From assembly GCF_943788075.1 (NCBI RefSeq), contig NZ_CALSOW010000002.1, positions 1 through 64,000 on the forward strand: DNA of 64,000 nt, given 5' to 3'. The first letter of the stretch is position 1, and the number at the start of each line of letters is the position of its first letter. The translations under genes were made by a program, and so were the position numbers. Positions 10,157-20,401 of this stretch are shown piece after piece. This stretch comes from an uncultured Candidatus Pelagibacter sp. Its GTDB lineage: Bacteria; Pseudomonadota; Alphaproteobacteria; Pelagibacterales; Pelagibacteraceae. The notes under the pieces were generated by a model. That model made no database searches. It saw only the letters and a program-made list of their open reading frames with translations, and was not told where the DNA came from.

Positions 10157-10378
10157 TCAATTACTAGAAAAAAATAATCCACTTAATATTGAAATTAAAG
10201 CTCCAACATGCACAACCATGATAGCTTTATCTCTCCAAAGGTATCCTGTTACAAACCATAAAAAAATTCCAACAATAAAAAAATAAATATTTAATGGCGT
10301 TATTCCCATCCCAGTTAGACCATACCCAAACAACTGAATTACCGTTGCAACCCATTTTATAATGTTTACAGTTTTCAA
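10157..10378 (-). CDS. Small membrane protein, two to three TM segments
   Basis: 73-aa hydrophobic protein with helices around residues 7-25, 29-47 and 53-70. The WRDKAIM loop supplies the charged residues. No family is recognised. It lies 2 bp after carB on the same strand and converges with the oxygenase gene, so it is probably the last gene of the carA-carB transcript. Confidence 0.6.
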   Translation of the reverse strand: MKTVNIIKWVATVIQLFGYGLTGMGITPLNIYFFIVGIFLWFVTGYLWRDKAIMVVHVGALISILSGLFFSSN

Positions 10379-10380
10379 AT

Positions 10381-13300
10381 TTAAATATCCTGTAGAGAAG
10401 TAACTTCTAATTTTTTAGTTTTAAGTGATTTGATTGCTTCTAAACAAGCTTGAGCAGTAGACATGTTTGTACAATAAGGGACTTTGTTTTTTAAGTGTTG
10501 CTCTTCTAAGTGCGATTGCATCATTTAATCTGTGTTCAGAGTTTCCACCCCCGTATTAATTACTAAAGCAATTTTTTTAGAGTCTAAGACATCTACTATA
10601 TGAGGAGAGCCACTACTTACTTTATTAATAATTCTGCATCTTGATTTTATGTTTTCTAAAATATTCTGCAGTTCCTTTAGTTGCACATAATGTGAAATTA
10701 AGTTTTATAAGTTCTTTTGCCAAATCTATTCCTTCATCTTTATGAGAATCTTTTAAGGATACAAAGCTAATCCTTGTTTTGGTAATGAGTTTGCGGCACC
10801 AATTTGACTTTTAGCAAATGCCATACCAAAATCTTTGTCAAATCCCATGACTTCACCAGTTGATTTCATTTCAGGCCCTAAAAGTAAATCACTGTTTGGA
10901 AATTTGTTAAAAGGAAACACAGCTTCTTTTACAGCATACATTCCTTTAGATTTATCTTTTAAATTAAACTTAGATAATTTTTCACCAGCCATTACACGTG
11001 ATGCAATTTTAGCTAGAGGAAGACCTTTTGCTTTTGATACAAATGGCACTGTTCTACTAGCTCTAGGATTTACCTCAATTACATAAATTTCATCTTTTTT
11101 AATTGCAAATTGAATATTCATGAAACCTTTAACTTTTAGAGCTAAAGCTAATTTCTTAGTTTGATTTTCAATTTCTTTAATCAAATATGGTTTAATTGAT
11201 ATTGGAGGCAAGCTACAAGCTGAGTCTCCAGAGTGAATTCCAGCTTCTTCAATGTGTTGCATGATACCTGCCACATGAACTTGTTTTCCATCTGATATTG
11301 CATCAACATCAACTTCCATTGCATGATCAATAAATTTATCAATTAAAATTGGATTTTCTTCAGCAGCTTTAAATGCTTCTTCAACAAAGTTTTTAAGCTG
11401 ACTTTTTTCATGAACAATCTCCATTGCTCTTCCACCTAATACATAAGAAGGTCTAACCATTAATGGTAAACCAATTCTCTCAGCTATTTGGATAGCTTGC
11501 TTAAACGTTTTAGCAATTCCACTTTCAGCTTGTTTTAATTTTAGCTTGTTAATAAGGTTTCTAAATAAATCTCTGTCTTCTGCTAAATCAATAGATGTGT
11601 ACTGTGTTCCTAAAATTGGAAGATTGTTATCATGTAAAAATTTAGCAAGCTTAATTGGAGTTTGGCCACCAAATTGAGCAATAATCCCAATTAGGCTTCC
11701 TTTTTCTTTTTCCTTTTTAATTATATTAAAGACATATTCTTCTTTTAACGGCTCAAAATATAACCGGTCACTGGTATCGTAGTCAGTTGATACAGTTTCA
11801 GGGTTACAGTTGATCATGATGGTCTCAAAACCAGCGTCTTTCAATGCAAAACTAGCCTGACAACAGCAATAATCAAACTCTATTCCTTGTCCTATTCTAT
11901 TAGGTCCGCCACCTAATATTATAATTTTTTTCTTAGCTGATGGATCAGCTTCACACTCAGAATTAATTGAAAAATTTCTTTGATACGTTGAATACATATA
12001 AGGAGTGAAAGACTTAAATTCAGCTGCACAAGTATCAACTTTCTTAAATACAGGTAATATTTTAAGTGCTGTTCTCTTTCGTCTAACAGCATCTTCAGAA
12101 GTTTTCGTTAACTCTGATAGTTTTTTATCAGAAAAACCAATTGATTTAATTCGGTTAAACTCATTAAAATCTTTAGGTAATCCTTTATTCTTAATCTTAG
12201 TTTCATTGTCTACAATTTCTTTAATTTGTTCTAAGAACCATGGATCAATCTTAGATAAAGTAAATATTCTTTTTAAATCAATCTTTTTTCTAATCGCTTC
12301 TGCAACAAGTAAAATTTTATTTGGAATACTTTCTTTAAGTTTCTTTTCAATTTGTTTTTTATTTAGATCAAATATTCTATCTAATCCTGAAAAACCTGTT
12401 TCAAGTGACACCAAAGCTTTTTGAAGCGACTCTTTAAAATTTCTACCAATTGCCATAGCTTCACCAACTGACTTCATGGAAGTACCCAATGTCGCAGGAG
12501 AAGTTGAAAATTTTTCAAATGTAAATCTTGGAATCTTAGTTACAACGTAATCAATACTAGGTTCAAATGATGCAGGGGTTACTTTTGTAATTTCATTCTT
12601 TAATTCATCTAAAGTGTAGCCAACAGCAAGTTTTGCAGCAACTTTTGCAATTGGAAAACCAGTTGCTTTTGATGCAAGTGCAGATGAACGAGATACTCTT
12701 GGGTTCATTTCAATTACAACCATTCGACCATTTTTTGGATTAATTGCAAATTGAACATTTGATCCACCTGTTTCAACTCCAATTTTTCTAAGACATGCAA
12801 TCGATGCATTTCTCATTACTTGGTATTCTTTATCAGTTAAGGTGAGAGCAGGAGCGACAGTCACGGAGTCTCCTGTATGTATTCCCATTGGATCAATATT
12901 TTCTATTGAACAGATAATGATACAGTTATCTTTTTTATCTCTTACAACCTCCATCTCAAATTCTTTCCAACCTTCTAAGCACTCTTCAACTAATACTTGG
13001 CTTACAGGAGATTCGTGTAATCCACTTTTAATAATTTTTTGATATTCTTTTTCATTTTTAGCAATACCTCCTCCAAGACCTCCAAGAGTAAAAGCAGGCC
13101 TTATGATTGCTGGTAATCCAATTTTCTTTAAAACTTTGGATGCTTGATTAATATTATTTACGATCTCAGATTTAGGTAAATCTAAACCGATATCAATCAT
13201 GTTTTTTCTAAATTTTTTTCTATCCTCTGCATTTGAAATTGCTTTAGAGTTTGCGCCAATTAGTTCTATTTTGTATTTTTTAAGAATTCCTTTTTTCTCG

Positions 13301-13605
13301 GCTTCCATTGCAAGGTTAAGGGCTGTTTGGCCACCCATTGTTGGAAGAATTGCATCTGGCTTTTCTTTTTTAAGAATTTTTTCTAAGATCTCTAAAGTAA
13401 TAGGCTCAATATAAGTTTTATCTGCAACATCAGGATCAGTCATTATCGTTGCAGGATTTGAGTTAATTAAGACAACTTTATAACCCTCATCTCTTAAAGC
13501 TTTGCAAGCTTGTGTTCCTGAATAATCAAATTCACAAGCCTGACCAATAATAATTGGGCCAGCTCCAACAACTAATATTTTTTTAAGATCTTTTCTTTTT
13601 GGCAT
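10381..13605 (-). CDS. carB: Carbamoyl-phosphate synthase large subunit, frameshifted near the C-terminus
   Basis: About 1074 aa after correction. It makes carbamoyl phosphate from bicarbonate, ammonia (from CarA) and two ATP, feeding pyrimidines and arginine. The first ATP-grasp half starts [17 protein letters not shown], the second [28 protein letters not shown] and [12 protein letters not shown] mark the ATP-grasp centres. The main frame runs 950 aa, then shifts near 10765. The allosteric MGS-like domain continues in other frames ([56 protein letters not shown]) to a stop at 10381. The 5' end overlaps carA by 23 bp. Confidence 0.95.
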
Positions 13606-14776
13606 TTTTTTTCATGTTGTTAATAAATTCTTGAAATAAATAAATACTGTCTTGTGGCCCTGGGTTTGACTCAGGGTGATACTGAACAGAAAATACTGGT
13701 TTGTTTTTTAATTTGATACCCTCAATACTGTTATCAAATAGAGATTTATGTGTAACTTGAATATTTTTTGGTAAATTTTCTTTGATTACTTCAAAGCCAT
13801 GGTTTTGACTGGTAATTTCTACGTTATCATGGATTAAATTTTTAACTGGATGGTTCGCACCTCTATGTCCAAGCTTCATTTTTTTTGTTTTACCACCTAA
13901 TGTTAATGCAAGTATTTGATGACCTAAACAAATACCAAAAATAGGTAAGTTTTGATTAATTAAATCCCTAACTATTTTGATTGCATATTTTCCAGTTGCT
14001 GATGGATCTCCAGGACCATTAGATAAAAATATACCATTTGGTTTCAGTGCTAGAATTTTATCAGCTGATGTTTTGCATGAAACAACAGTTACTTTACAAT
14101 TAAAGTCTGAAAAATATCTTAAAATATTTTTCTTTATTCCATAATCGATCGCAACCACATGAAATATATTTTTCTTATTTTTAATGAAACCAGTCTCTTT
14201 TTTCCAAGTTTTAAGACCTTTCCAAGTATAGTTTTTTGATGTTGTTACTTTTTCTGCAAGATCAAGGTTTTTTAAACCACCCCATTTAATGGTTGAGTTA
14301 GTTAGTTTGCTAATATTAAATTTACCAGTTTTTGAATAAGAAATAGTTCCTTTCGGAGCACCTTTGTCTCTTATAAAATTTGTTAAACTTCTGGTATCTA
14401 ATCCAGTAATCCCAACAATTTTATTCTTTTTTAGCCAGGAATCTAAATGAAGAAAAGACCTATAATTTGATGGAGACGTTATTTCAGAATTAAATATTAC
14501 CCCTTTTGTCCAAATCTTATCTGATTCGTAATCTTCATTATTTGTTCCAACATTTCCTATATGAGGGAACGTAAAGTTAATAATTTGTCCAGCATAGGAT
14601 GGATCAGATATAATTTCTTGGTAGCCAGTTAACGATGTATTAAAGCAAACTTCCCCAGTAGCATTACCTTGGTATCCAATTCCAATTCCTTTAAAGATCT
14701 TCTTGTTTTCAAGAACTAAAATACCTGTGCTGATTTGTGAATTATTTGAGTTTGATTTTTTTGCTTTTTTGATCAA
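13583..14776 (-). CDS. carA: Carbamoyl-phosphate synthase small (glutaminase) subunit
   Basis: 397 aa. The N-terminal CPSase small-chain domain ([16 protein letters not shown], about residue 40) precedes a class I glutamine amidotransferase domain with the nucleophile in [12 protein letters not shown] (Cys about residue 277) and the His-Glu pair in [10 protein letters not shown] near the end. It releases ammonia from glutamine and channels it to CarB. The 23-bp overlap with carB implies translational coupling. The start follows a palindrome-containing spacer shared with the divergent yqeY-dnaG-rpoD operon. Confidence 0.95.
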   Translation of the reverse strand: MIKKAKKSNSNNSQISTGILVLENKKIFKGIGIGYQGNATGEVCFNTSLTGYQEIISDPSYAGQIINFTFPHIGNVGTNNEDYESDKIWTKGVIFNSEITSPSNYRSFLHLDSWLKKNKIVGITGLDTRSLTNFIRDKGAPKGTISYSKTGKFNISKLTNSTIKWGGLKNLDLAEKVTTSKNYTWKGLKTWKKETGFIKNKKNIFHVVAIDYGIKKNILRYFSDFNCKVTVVSCKTSADKILALKPNGIFLSNGPGDPSATGKYAIKIVRDLINQNLPIFGICLGHQILALTLGGKTKKMKLGHRGANHPVKNLIHDNVEITSQNHGFEVIKENLPKNIQVTHKSLFDNSIEGIKLKNKPVFSVQYHPESNPGPQDSIYLFQEFINNMKKNAKKKRS

Positions 14777-14799
14777 TTACAACTCTTGAGTTAGAGGTT

Positions 14800-14816
14800 A
14801 ATACAATAATTGTATT
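14800..14816. promoter_or_regulatory. Perfect inverted repeat in the carA/yqeY divergent spacer
   Basis: AATACAAT-A-ATTGTATT: 8-bp perfect arms around one central base. A possible rightward promoter follows it, with TTGTAT at 14811-14816 and TATTAT at 14835-14840 (18-bp spacing). The palindrome would overlap the -35 of the yqeY-dnaG-rpoD operon and lies 24 bp upstream of the carA start. No regulator can be assigned. Confidence 0.35.
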
Positions 14817-14903
14817 ATTATCGCAACAGAGATGTATTATAAAATTGTAAAAAAACAATTTTTCTTTTGAAGAATTTTATCTTTCAAGTAAATTAAAAAA
14901 ATT

Positions 14904-15365
14904 ATGACATTGAAAGAAACTATCGAGACGGAATACAAAAACGCTTTAAAAGCTAAAGATAAAAATAAAATATCAACCTACAGGTTAATTTTATCATCGA
15001 TTAAAGATTTAGATATTGTGAACAGGTCAGGTCCCAACAAAAAAGATACTGATGATGAAGATATCAAGAAACTTTTAAAAAAAATGGTTAAGCAAAGAGC
15101 CGAATCGATAGATATTTATAAAAAAAATAACAGAACAGATCTTTTAGAAGTTGAACAAAATGAACTTGATATTTTAGCGGGTTTTTTACCGAAGCAACTT
15201 GGCGAAGAAGAGACAAAAAAAATATGCGCTGATGTTATATTAAAACTTGGGGCAAGTTCAGTGAAAGATATGGGCAAGGTAATGGGAGAGCTAAAAAAAA
15301 CACACGCTGATGAAATTGATTTTGCAAAAGCAGGTCCTCTAATTAAGGAATTATTAAATAATTAA
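14904..15365 (+). CDS. GatB/YqeY domain protein
   Basis: 153-aa stand-alone YqeY protein, related to the tRNA-binding tail domain of GatB. Features: LKETIETEYKNALKAKD at the start, ISTYRLILSSIKDLDI, and the C-terminal GxVMGELKK-type helix (KVMGELKKTHADEID). The usual length in bacteria is about 150 aa. It precedes dnaG with a 1-bp overlap, taking the position that rpsU has in the enterobacterial macromolecular-synthesis operon; this order is usual in alphaproteobacteria. Function is thought to be tRNA-related but is not settled. Confidence 0.9.
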   Translation: MTLKETIETEYKNALKAKDKNKISTYRLILSSIKDLDIVNRSGPNKKDTDDEDIKKLLKKMVKQRAESIDIYKKNNRTDLLEVEQNELDILAGFLPKQLGEEETKKICADVILKLGASSVKDMGKVMGELKKTHADEIDFAKAGPLIKELLNN

Positions 15366-17140
15366 TGAAATACCCAAAAGAGTATCTTGATGAAATTAAA
15401 ACAAGGCTCAAAGTTTCAACAGTTGTATCTAAGTCTGTAGCTTTAAAAAAAAGAGGCAAAGAATATGTTGGTCTCTCTCCTTTTAAAACTGAAAAAACTC
15501 CTTCTTTTACCGTCAATGATGAAAAAGAATTTTACCATTGTTTTGCAACCTCAGAGCATGGAAACATCTTTGACTTTGTAATGAAAACTCAAAATTTTAA
15601 ATTTGGTGAAGCTGTTAAACACTTAGCTCAACTAGCAGGTATGCAGCCATATATGTTTTCAAAACAAGATGAGGAAAGAGAAAAAAAATGGAAAGAGTAT
15701 CTATCGATTTATAGTCAGTACGTTGATTTTTATCACAGTGAACTATTAAAAAATGAAAGCTATTCAAATGCTAGGGATTATTTAAAAAATAGATCTTTAG
15801 GTAAAGAAGAAGTTAAAAAATTTAAAATTGGTTATATTGAAAAAAATCCAAACTTTTTTGAAAAATTAAAAAATGAATTTAGTGAACAAACTTTAGTTGA
15901 TAGTGGCTTATTTTATTTAGATGAAAAAAAGAAAACATATGTTGAAAGGTTTAGAGGTCGATTAATTTTTCCAATAAATAATATTTCTGGTCAACCTATT
16001 GCTTTGGGTGGAAGAATAATAGAAAACTTAGATTACTTAGCAAAATACATCAATTCACCAGAAACTAATTTTTTTAAAAAAGGTTCAAATTTATATAATT
16101 TGGATTCAGCTAGAAAATTATCTAACAAATTAGATCACATTTATTTAGTTGAAGGATATATGGATGTTGTTGGTTTAAGTAAAAATGGAATTGAAAATGT
16201 TGTTGCAAATTTAGGTACATCATTAACAGATAAACAAATTTTAACTCTAAATCAGTTCTTTGATGACATCATAATTTGTTTTGATGGAGATGAAAGTGGC
16301 TATAAAGCTGCTGTTAGAGCTGCAGAAAATTCTATAAAGGAATTGAGACCTGAAAAACAAATATCTTTTTTGTTTTTACCAGATAAAGAAGATCCTGATA
16401 GCTATGTAAACAAACATGGTAAAAACTATTTTGTTGATTTTACCAGACAAAGTAAACTTTCCATACATCAGTTTATTTTCAGCCATTATAAAAAACAAAC
16501 TGAAAACAACCCTTCATCAATGGCAATATTTGAAAAAAAACTTAGATTTATTGCAAATACTATTAAAGATGATTTTATTAAAAAGTATGTTCTTGAATAT
16601 TTTTTAGAAAAAATAGCAGAATTAACACCGCACTCAAATCAAAATAAGAAAAAGTTTTTTGTAAAGAAAACTAAATCCTTAGAGACTACCAAAAAATATT
16701 TTAATGAAAGTCAATCTGTGAGTGGGGTAGAGCTAAAAGAATTTTCTTTACTATACTTAATTTTAAATAATTTATCTCTATTTCAAGCCAATATTCATTT
16801 AATAGAAAATATTAAGTTATTTACTGAGATAAATAAGCAGATATTTATTTCTATTATTGAAAGATTAAAGTCAGGTGAACAAATAAACATTGAAGATTTA
16901 AATTTAGATAAACAATTACTGGATAAGATTAATAAGTTCGCACCCATTAAACATATTTTAAAAAATAAACCTGATGATGATAATCAAGTGATAGAATTGC
17001 TAGATGATATTTCAAAAGATCTATTCAATTATGATTTAGAGTTCAGAATCCAAGAATTAGAATCGAGGTTTTCAAAAGATATGAGTGAAACAACATTTAA
17101 TGAGCTAAAAGAGCTTAAAAACGAGAGAAAAATCAATTAA
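15365..17140 (+). CDS. dnaG: DNA primase
   Basis: 591-aa primase that makes RNA primers for replication. The N-terminal CHC2-type zinc-binding domain is recognisable, but most metal ligands are replaced: GLSPFKTEKTPSF where CPFH is usual, and FYHCFATSEHG where CFGC is usual. The catalytic core shows RFRGRLIFPI, GGRI, the TOPRIM elements VEGYMDVVGL (about residue 263) and CFDGDESGYKAA (about 308), and PDKEDPDSYV. The C-terminal helicase-binding region is poorly conserved. Middle gene of yqeY-dnaG-rpoD. Confidence 0.95.
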   Translation: MKYPKEYLDEIKTRLKVSTVVSKSVALKKRGKEYVGLSPFKTEKTPSFTVNDEKEFYHCFATSEHGNIFDFVMKTQNFKFGEAVKHLAQLAGMQPYMFSKQDEEREKKWKEYLSIYSQYVDFYHSELLKNESYSNARDYLKNRSLGKEEVKKFKIGYIEKNPNFFEKLKNEFSEQTLVDSGLFYLDEKKKTYVERFRGRLIFPINNISGQPIALGGRIIENLDYLAKYINSPETNFFKKGSNLYNLDSARKLSNKLDHIYLVEGYMDVVGLSKNGIENVVANLGTSLTDKQILTLNQFFDDIIICFDGDESGYKAAVRAAENSIKELRPEKQISFLFLPDKEDPDSYVNKHGKNYFVDFTRQSKLSIHQFIFSHYKKQTENNPSSMAIFEKKLRFIANTIKDDFIKKYVLEYFLEKIAELTPHSNQNKKKFFVKKTKSLETTKKYFNESQSVSGVELKEFSLLYLILNNLSLFQANIHLIENIKLFTEINKQIFISIIERLKSGEQINIEDLNLDKQLLDKINKFAPIKHILKNKPDDDNQVIELLDDISKDLFNYDLEFRIQELESRFSKDMSETTFNELKELKNERKIN

Positions 17141-17207
17141 TCTGAATAAATTAGCAATGGATTTTTGTTAATTTGATATTATATAAGTCTTTCAAACTTA
17201 TATTGTC

Positions 17208-19034
17208 GTGGAAAGAATAATTACTAAATCATTTGCTAGATTGATGGGTCGTGGAACCCATAGGGGCTTCATAACTTACGAAGAATTAAATAAATCACTA
17301 GGTAAAAGAAATCTATCTGATGAAAATTTATCACAGGCATTCATTCATATCTTAGATGAAGGTGTTGCATTAGTTGAAAAAAAATCTGATTTCAAAGTTT
17401 TAAGAAAAAAAGAAGGATCGTCTAAAGAAGAAGGTAAGACGATGGAGAAAAGTGATGATCCTATCAGAATGTATTTACGAGAAATGGGAGGTGTGGAGCT
17501 ACTTTCAAGAGAAGGTGAAATTGCAATTGCAAAAAGAATTGAAGCTGGGAAAGATGTAATGTTGATTGCGTTATCTCAAAGTCCAATGACTGCTCAACAG
17601 TTTTATGAGTGGAATGATCAATTACAGAAAGATGAAATTTTAGTAAGAGAAATTATTGATATTGACACTAATTATATGGAAGACGAGTCGACAGGACCTA
17701 GCGCAAAACAAAAAAATGCAGGCGAAACTGACAAAGATGAAAACTCTAGTGATGGTGATGATGACGATTTTAATCCAACACTTGCTGCAATGGAGACTGA
17801 AATTAAACCAAAAGTTTTAAAAACAGTTAATACACTAACTAAAGAATATACAAAATTAATAAAATACCAAAAAGAAAAACTAGATTGTGTTTTAAATTCT
17901 CAAAATTTTTCTCCTGCGAAAGAGAAAGGATATCAAAAAATTGTTGATGATATTTTAGAAAATATAAAATCACTTCAATTATCGCCTTCAGTTTTAGAAG
18001 AGTTAGTTCAAAAACACTATGGTGAAAATAAAAAAATTATATCTTTAGAAGGAAACCTTTTAAGATTAGCAATGGATCACAATATTCCAAGAAATGAATT
18101 TATAAAGTTTTATATTGGTAATGAAATAAACCCAAATCTAAAAAAGTTTTTAGATACTAATTCAATTTGGAAGCAATTTTTTGCAAAAAATAAGGAAGAA
18201 TTTAAAAATATTAGAGAAAGATTAATTGAGATTAGTCATAAATTAGGAATATCTGTAACAGATTTTAAAAAATTAGTTAGTAGAGTTCAAAAAGGTGAAA
18301 AAGAGTCAAGAATTGCTAAAAAAGAAATGGTTGAAGCTAATTTAAGATTAGTAATATCAATTGCTAAAAAATATACGAATAGAGGTCTTCAGTTTTTAGA
18401 TTTAATTCAAGAGGGTAATATTGGTTTGATGAAAGCTGTTGATAAATTTGAGTACAGAAGAGGATATAAGTTTTCTACGTATGCCACTTGGTGGATTAGA
18501 CAAGCTATTACAAGATCAATTGCTGATCAGGCTAGAACTATAAGAATTCCAGTTCATATGATTGAAACAATCAATAAGATTGTAAGAACCCAAAGATTAA
18601 TCTTAAGTGAGTTTGGAAGAGAAGCAACCCCTGAAGAATTAGCACAAAAACTTAGAATGCCACTTGATAAAGTTAGAAAAGTTTTAAAAATTTCAAAAGA
18701 ACCCGTCTCCCTTGAAAAACCAGTGGGTGATGAAGAGGATAGTAGTCTAGGAGATTTCATAGAAGATACAAAAGCGTTAGCACCACTTGAACAAGCTATT
18801 AAATCTAATCTTGGAGAAGCAACAACTAAAATTTTATCCACATTAACTCCAAGAGAAGAAAGAGTTTTGAGAATGAGATTTGGAGTTGGAATGAATACTG
18901 ATCACACTTTAGAGGAAGTTGGTCTTCAGTTCTCTGTAACTAGAGAAAGAATTAGACAAATTGAAGCAAAAGCTCTTAGAAAACTGAAACATCCTAGCAG
19001 ATCTAAACAGTTAAAAAGTTTCTTAGAAAGTTAA
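17208..19034 (+). CDS. rpoD: RNA polymerase primary sigma factor (sigma-70)
   Basis: 608-aa RpoD starting at GTG. Region 1.1 is at the N-terminus ([12 protein letters not shown]), followed by an acidic low-complexity stretch (about residues 165-190). Region 1.2 is [21 protein letters not shown], region 2 includes [20 protein letters not shown] and [17 protein letters not shown] (-10 recognition), and region 4 ends with [20 protein letters not shown] (-35 recognition). The large non-conserved insert between 1.2 and 2 is normal for proteobacterial RpoD. Last gene of its operon, followed by two tRNAs. Confidence 0.96.
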   Translation: MERIITKSFARLMGRGTHRGFITYEELNKSLGKRNLSDENLSQAFIHILDEGVALVEKKSDFKVLRKKEGSSKEEGKTMEKSDDPIRMYLREMGGVELLSREGEIAIAKRIEAGKDVMLIALSQSPMTAQQFYEWNDQLQKDEILVREIIDIDTNYMEDESTGPSAKQKNAGETDKDENSSDGDDDDFNPTLAAMETEIKPKVLKTVNTLTKEYTKLIKYQKEKLDCVLNSQNFSPAKEKGYQKIVDDILENIKSLQLSPSVLEELVQKHYGENKKIISLEGNLLRLAMDHNIPRNEFIKFYIGNEINPNLKKFLDTNSIWKQFFAKNKEEFKNIRERLIEISHKLGISVTDFKKLVSRVQKGEKESRIAKKEMVEANLRLVISIAKKYTNRGLQFLDLIQEGNIGLMKAVDKFEYRRGYKFSTYATWWIRQAITRSIADQARTIRIPVHMIETINKIVRTQRLILSEFGREATPEELAQKLRMPLDKVRKVLKISKEPVSLEKPVGDEEDSSLGDFIEDTKALAPLEQAIKSNLGEATTKILSTLTPREERVLRMRFGVGMNTDHTLEEVGLQFSVTRERIRQIEAKALRKLKHPSRSKQLKSFLES

Positions 19035-19041
19035 TCTTACT

Positions 19042-19116
19042 GGGCCGTTAGCTCAATAGTAGAGTACTGCATTGACATTGCAGGGGTAGTTGGAGCGTAA
19101 CCAACACGGCCCACCA
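19042..19116 (+). tRNA. tRNA-Val (GAC), atypical D and T loops
   Basis: The acceptor stem GGGCCGT/ACGGCCC pairs perfectly, with encoded CCA. The anticodon stem is CTGCA/TGCAG with loop TTGACAT, giving anticodon GAC. The T stem is GTTGG/CCAAC but its loop is AGCGTAA instead of the near-universal TTCRANN. The D loop is only AATAGTA, lacking the usual GG pair. T8 and A14 are kept. Either a functional tRNA with an altered elbow or a decaying copy. Confidence 0.8.
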
Positions 19117-19174
19117 TTTTATAATTATCTATAATTGATAACCTAACAAAAATGGTATAGTTAAAAGTAAATTT

Positions 19175-19252
19175 TGGGCCTGTAGCTCAGTTGGTTAGAG
19201 CAGTACACTCATAATGTATTGGTCCCAGGTTCGAGTCCTGGCGGGCCCACCA
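19175..19252 (+). tRNA. tRNA with CAT anticodon (Ile2 or elongator Met)
   Basis: The acceptor GGGCCTG pairs with CGGGCCC (one T-G wobble), with encoded CCA. The D arm contains the normal GTTGGTTA, the anticodon loop CTCATAA gives CAT, and the T arm has the canonical TTCGAGT loop. The first pairs and the loop context resemble alphaproteobacterial tRNA-Ile2, whose C34 is modified to lysidine, but elongator Met is also possible. It is not an initiator, because it lacks the GGG/CCC anticodon-stem signature. Confidence 0.9.
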
Positions 19253-19340
19253 AAAATTTAAAAATACAACTAGAGGTTTATCAATAATTTATATTTAACA
19301 ATGTAATAAAATCATTTATTTTGCTAAGAAAATTTTTCAA

Positions 19341-19796
19341 ATGAATATCAATTTAAAAATACTACCAAAATATGCTTATTTAGTTTCATCTCTAATTGCT
19401 TTAATTATTTTTTTTTATTTTTCATATAAAGGAGTTGTTACTTATTTAATCCATAAAGAGCTTTATGGAGATGGCATGGATGTTTTAGTATCCCTAAGAG
19501 CAGCGCTAGCTGGTGTAATGCTTTTGTTAATTGTGCTTTTTTTTCAATTTATAAAAATTAAAGATCTTATAAGTCAGAGGACAATTATAAGAGGTATTTT
19601 CATTGGATGGTCTAGTTTGTTTATTATATTAATAATTGTAAATCCAAGTTTAATTTCATTTATAGTTTTGAGTGGAATTGCAGGAATAGTCAATTTGATG
19701 GCATTATTTAGCCTAGTTGATTTAATTAAAGAGGATAGAAATTCTCTTACTGATAAAGAAATTTTTCTTTTACAGCAATTAGCTAACAAAAAATAA
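19341..19796 (+). CDS. Uncharacterised four-TM membrane protein
   Basis: 151 aa with hydrophobic helices at about residues 11-33, 49-68, 84-102 and 104-126. The C-terminal tail is charged and cytoplasmic in style (LIKEDRNSLTDKEIFLLQQLANKK). I do not recognise the family. Its stop directly abuts the convergent mlaC stop. Confidence 0.65.
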   Translation: MNINLKILPKYAYLVSSLIALIIFFYFSYKGVVTYLIHKELYGDGMDVLVSLRAALAGVMLLLIVLFFQFIKIKDLISQRTIIRGIFIGWSSLFIILIIVNPSLISFIVLSGIAGIVNLMALFSLVDLIKEDRNSLTDKEIFLLQQLANKK

Positions 19797-20387
19797 TTAT
19801 TTAATTATAAATTCTTCCAATACTTTAAATAAAGAATTTATATCTCCATTATTTGAATTTAGAATAGACGCAAACTCCTCTTTTTGAGTTCTTACTAAAC
19901 TAAGTCCTTCAATAATCAAATCTCTAATTAATGGATTCTCAGGATTTTTTGTGTAAATTCTCCAATCGATTTTAACTTCTGGTCTTTCAGATGTTCCAAC
20001 CAGCAAACTATTAACTATAGTGTAGTTCTTACTTAAAACTTTTTTATCTTGGACCTCAATTTTTGGATTAGTGTACTCAGATAATCTACTTGAAAAACTT
20101 TTTAAAAAATAGTCCTCAAATAAATTTAAATACTCATTTTTTTGGTTTTCACTTAAATTTTTTCTAAAGGATCCAAGTGTATAATATCCAATACCTCTTA
20201 TATCAACGGTATCTTTAGCTATTAATTTTAACTCATTAATTTTATCCTCTTTAGAAATGTTTTTTGCAAGGACATCTGAAGCTCTGTTTACTGTAGATTG
20301 AACAAATACATCTGGCTCAACAGATTGAGCATAAACACAATTTAAATTTAACAATAGTAATAAGATAAAAATTTTTTTAATATTCAT
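19797..20387 (-). CDS. mlaC: MlaC-like periplasmic phospholipid shuttle
   Basis: 196 aa with a signal peptide (IFILLLLLNLNCVYAQ). The body matches the MlaC/Ttg2D family: FVQSTVNRASDVLAK, RGIGYYTLGSFRKNLSENQ, EYLNLFEDYFLKSFSSRLSEY, KIDWRIYTKNPENPLIRDLIIEGLSLVRTQ-type segments and EEFASILNSNNGDINSL. In E. coli this protein carries phospholipid between outer-membrane MlaA and the inner-membrane MlaFEDB ABC transporter. It lies 14 bp behind mlaA in the same transcript. The transporter genes are not in this window. Confidence 0.88.
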   Translation of the reverse strand: MNIKKIFILLLLLNLNCVYAQSVEPDVFVQSTVNRASDVLAKNISKEDKINELKLIAKDTVDIRGIGYYTLGSFRKNLSENQKNEYLNLFEDYFLKSFSSRLSEYTNPKIEVQDKKVLSKNYTIVNSLLVGTSERPEVKIDWRIYTKNPENPLIRDLIIEGLSLVRTQKEEFASILNSNNGDINSLFKVLEEFIIK

Positions 20388-20401
20388 TGATTATCCAGAG
20401 T

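Noticed and set aside
12005-12424. 139-aa open frame antisense to carB
   Set aside because: Shadow of an intact CarB domain; no ribosome-binding site and no recognisable motif.
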